Shown: one piece after another, positions 35,239 to 35,241 of the stretch
Layout of the letters: the number at the start of each line of letters is the position of its first letter
How positions within the stretch are numbered: position 1 is the first letter of the stretch
Origin: Nitrospirae bacterium MYbin6
Lineage (GTDB): Bacteria; Nitrospirota; Thermodesulfovibrionia; Thermodesulfovibrionales; Magnetobacteriaceae
Reading direction: 5' to 3'
NCBI GenBank assembly: GCA_002753305.1
Contig: PEAC01000021.1
Span: 1-35,241, forward strand
Length of the DNA: 35,241 bases
The notes under the pieces: generated by a model
What the model saw: only the letters and a program-made list of their open reading frames with translations
The model's database searches: none
Told to the model about the DNA's origin: nothing
Made by a program: the position numbers and the translations under genes

Positions 35239-35241
35239 CCC

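Overview
The window reads as chromosomal DNA of a Gram-negative, flagellated bacterium, most likely a member of the Nitrospirota (Thermodesulfovibrio or magnetotactic Nitrospirota-like). That placement is an inference from the gene repertoire: LPS export (lptFG), an outer-membrane porin, type II secretion genes, the MEP pathway, single-domain CheY and Hpt-type signalling proteins, a YjfB-like motility protein and a sigma-28-type promoter. No rRNA is present to prove it. Most of the DNA is dense housekeeping sequence with short intergenic gaps. The interesting material sits in the joints between operons, which carry many decayed mobile elements and repeats.

Layout. 1-443: end of a mobile element (one arm of a 106-bp inverted repeat whose other arm closes the window) fused to the C-terminal stub of a type III restriction/helicase gene. 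590-3091: tusA-like sulfur carrier, a secreted lytic transglycosylase and nadA. 3171-5514: a signalling/positioning cluster, namely a CheY-like receiver, a YjfB-like motility protein behind a sigma-28-type promoter, a possible structured RNA with a terminator, ParA, and a novel protein with a basic N-terminus and Pro-rich repeats that overlaps parA. 5520-7150: rluD-family pseudouridine synthase, an unlisted 51-residue Cys-rich protein, and pncC. 7144-11753 (minus): a broken GT-C-like membrane protein, a membrane-anchored TPR protein, ispF, ispD and a YacL-type PIN/TRAM protein. 12088-16871: class V aminotransferase, serA, purA, comF. 16989-21793: an Hpt-like protein without its phospho-acceptor His, then gspI-J-K-L-M-N. 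21676-23826: a duplicated gspN tail plus initiator tRNA bracketing an NHL-repeat protein. 24136-28307: porin, lptF, lptG. 28308-29260: insertion-sequence debris (IS21, IS66). 29261-33855: peptide-type ABC permease pair, then glnE. 33890-34543 (minus): pyrE. 34556-35241: a nested palindromic element and further IS66 pieces, closing with the inverted copy of the left end.

How the genes work together. lptFG, the porin and the gsp genes build and feed the outer envelope. ispD/ispF supply isoprenoids, and nadA, purA, pyrE and serA supply NAD, purine, pyrimidine and serine. glnE tunes glutamine synthetase. The CheY/YjfB/ParA/repeat-protein cluster is the best candidate for an undescribed system: a ParA ATPase with its own partner, placed beside motility genes. 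The repeat biology is also notable. Two elements share one palindromic shell but carry different palindromic cores, and short hairpin repeats have entered the gsp operon. At least two genes (gspI and the GT-C-like protein) lack a normal start codon upstream of conserved N-terminal sequence.
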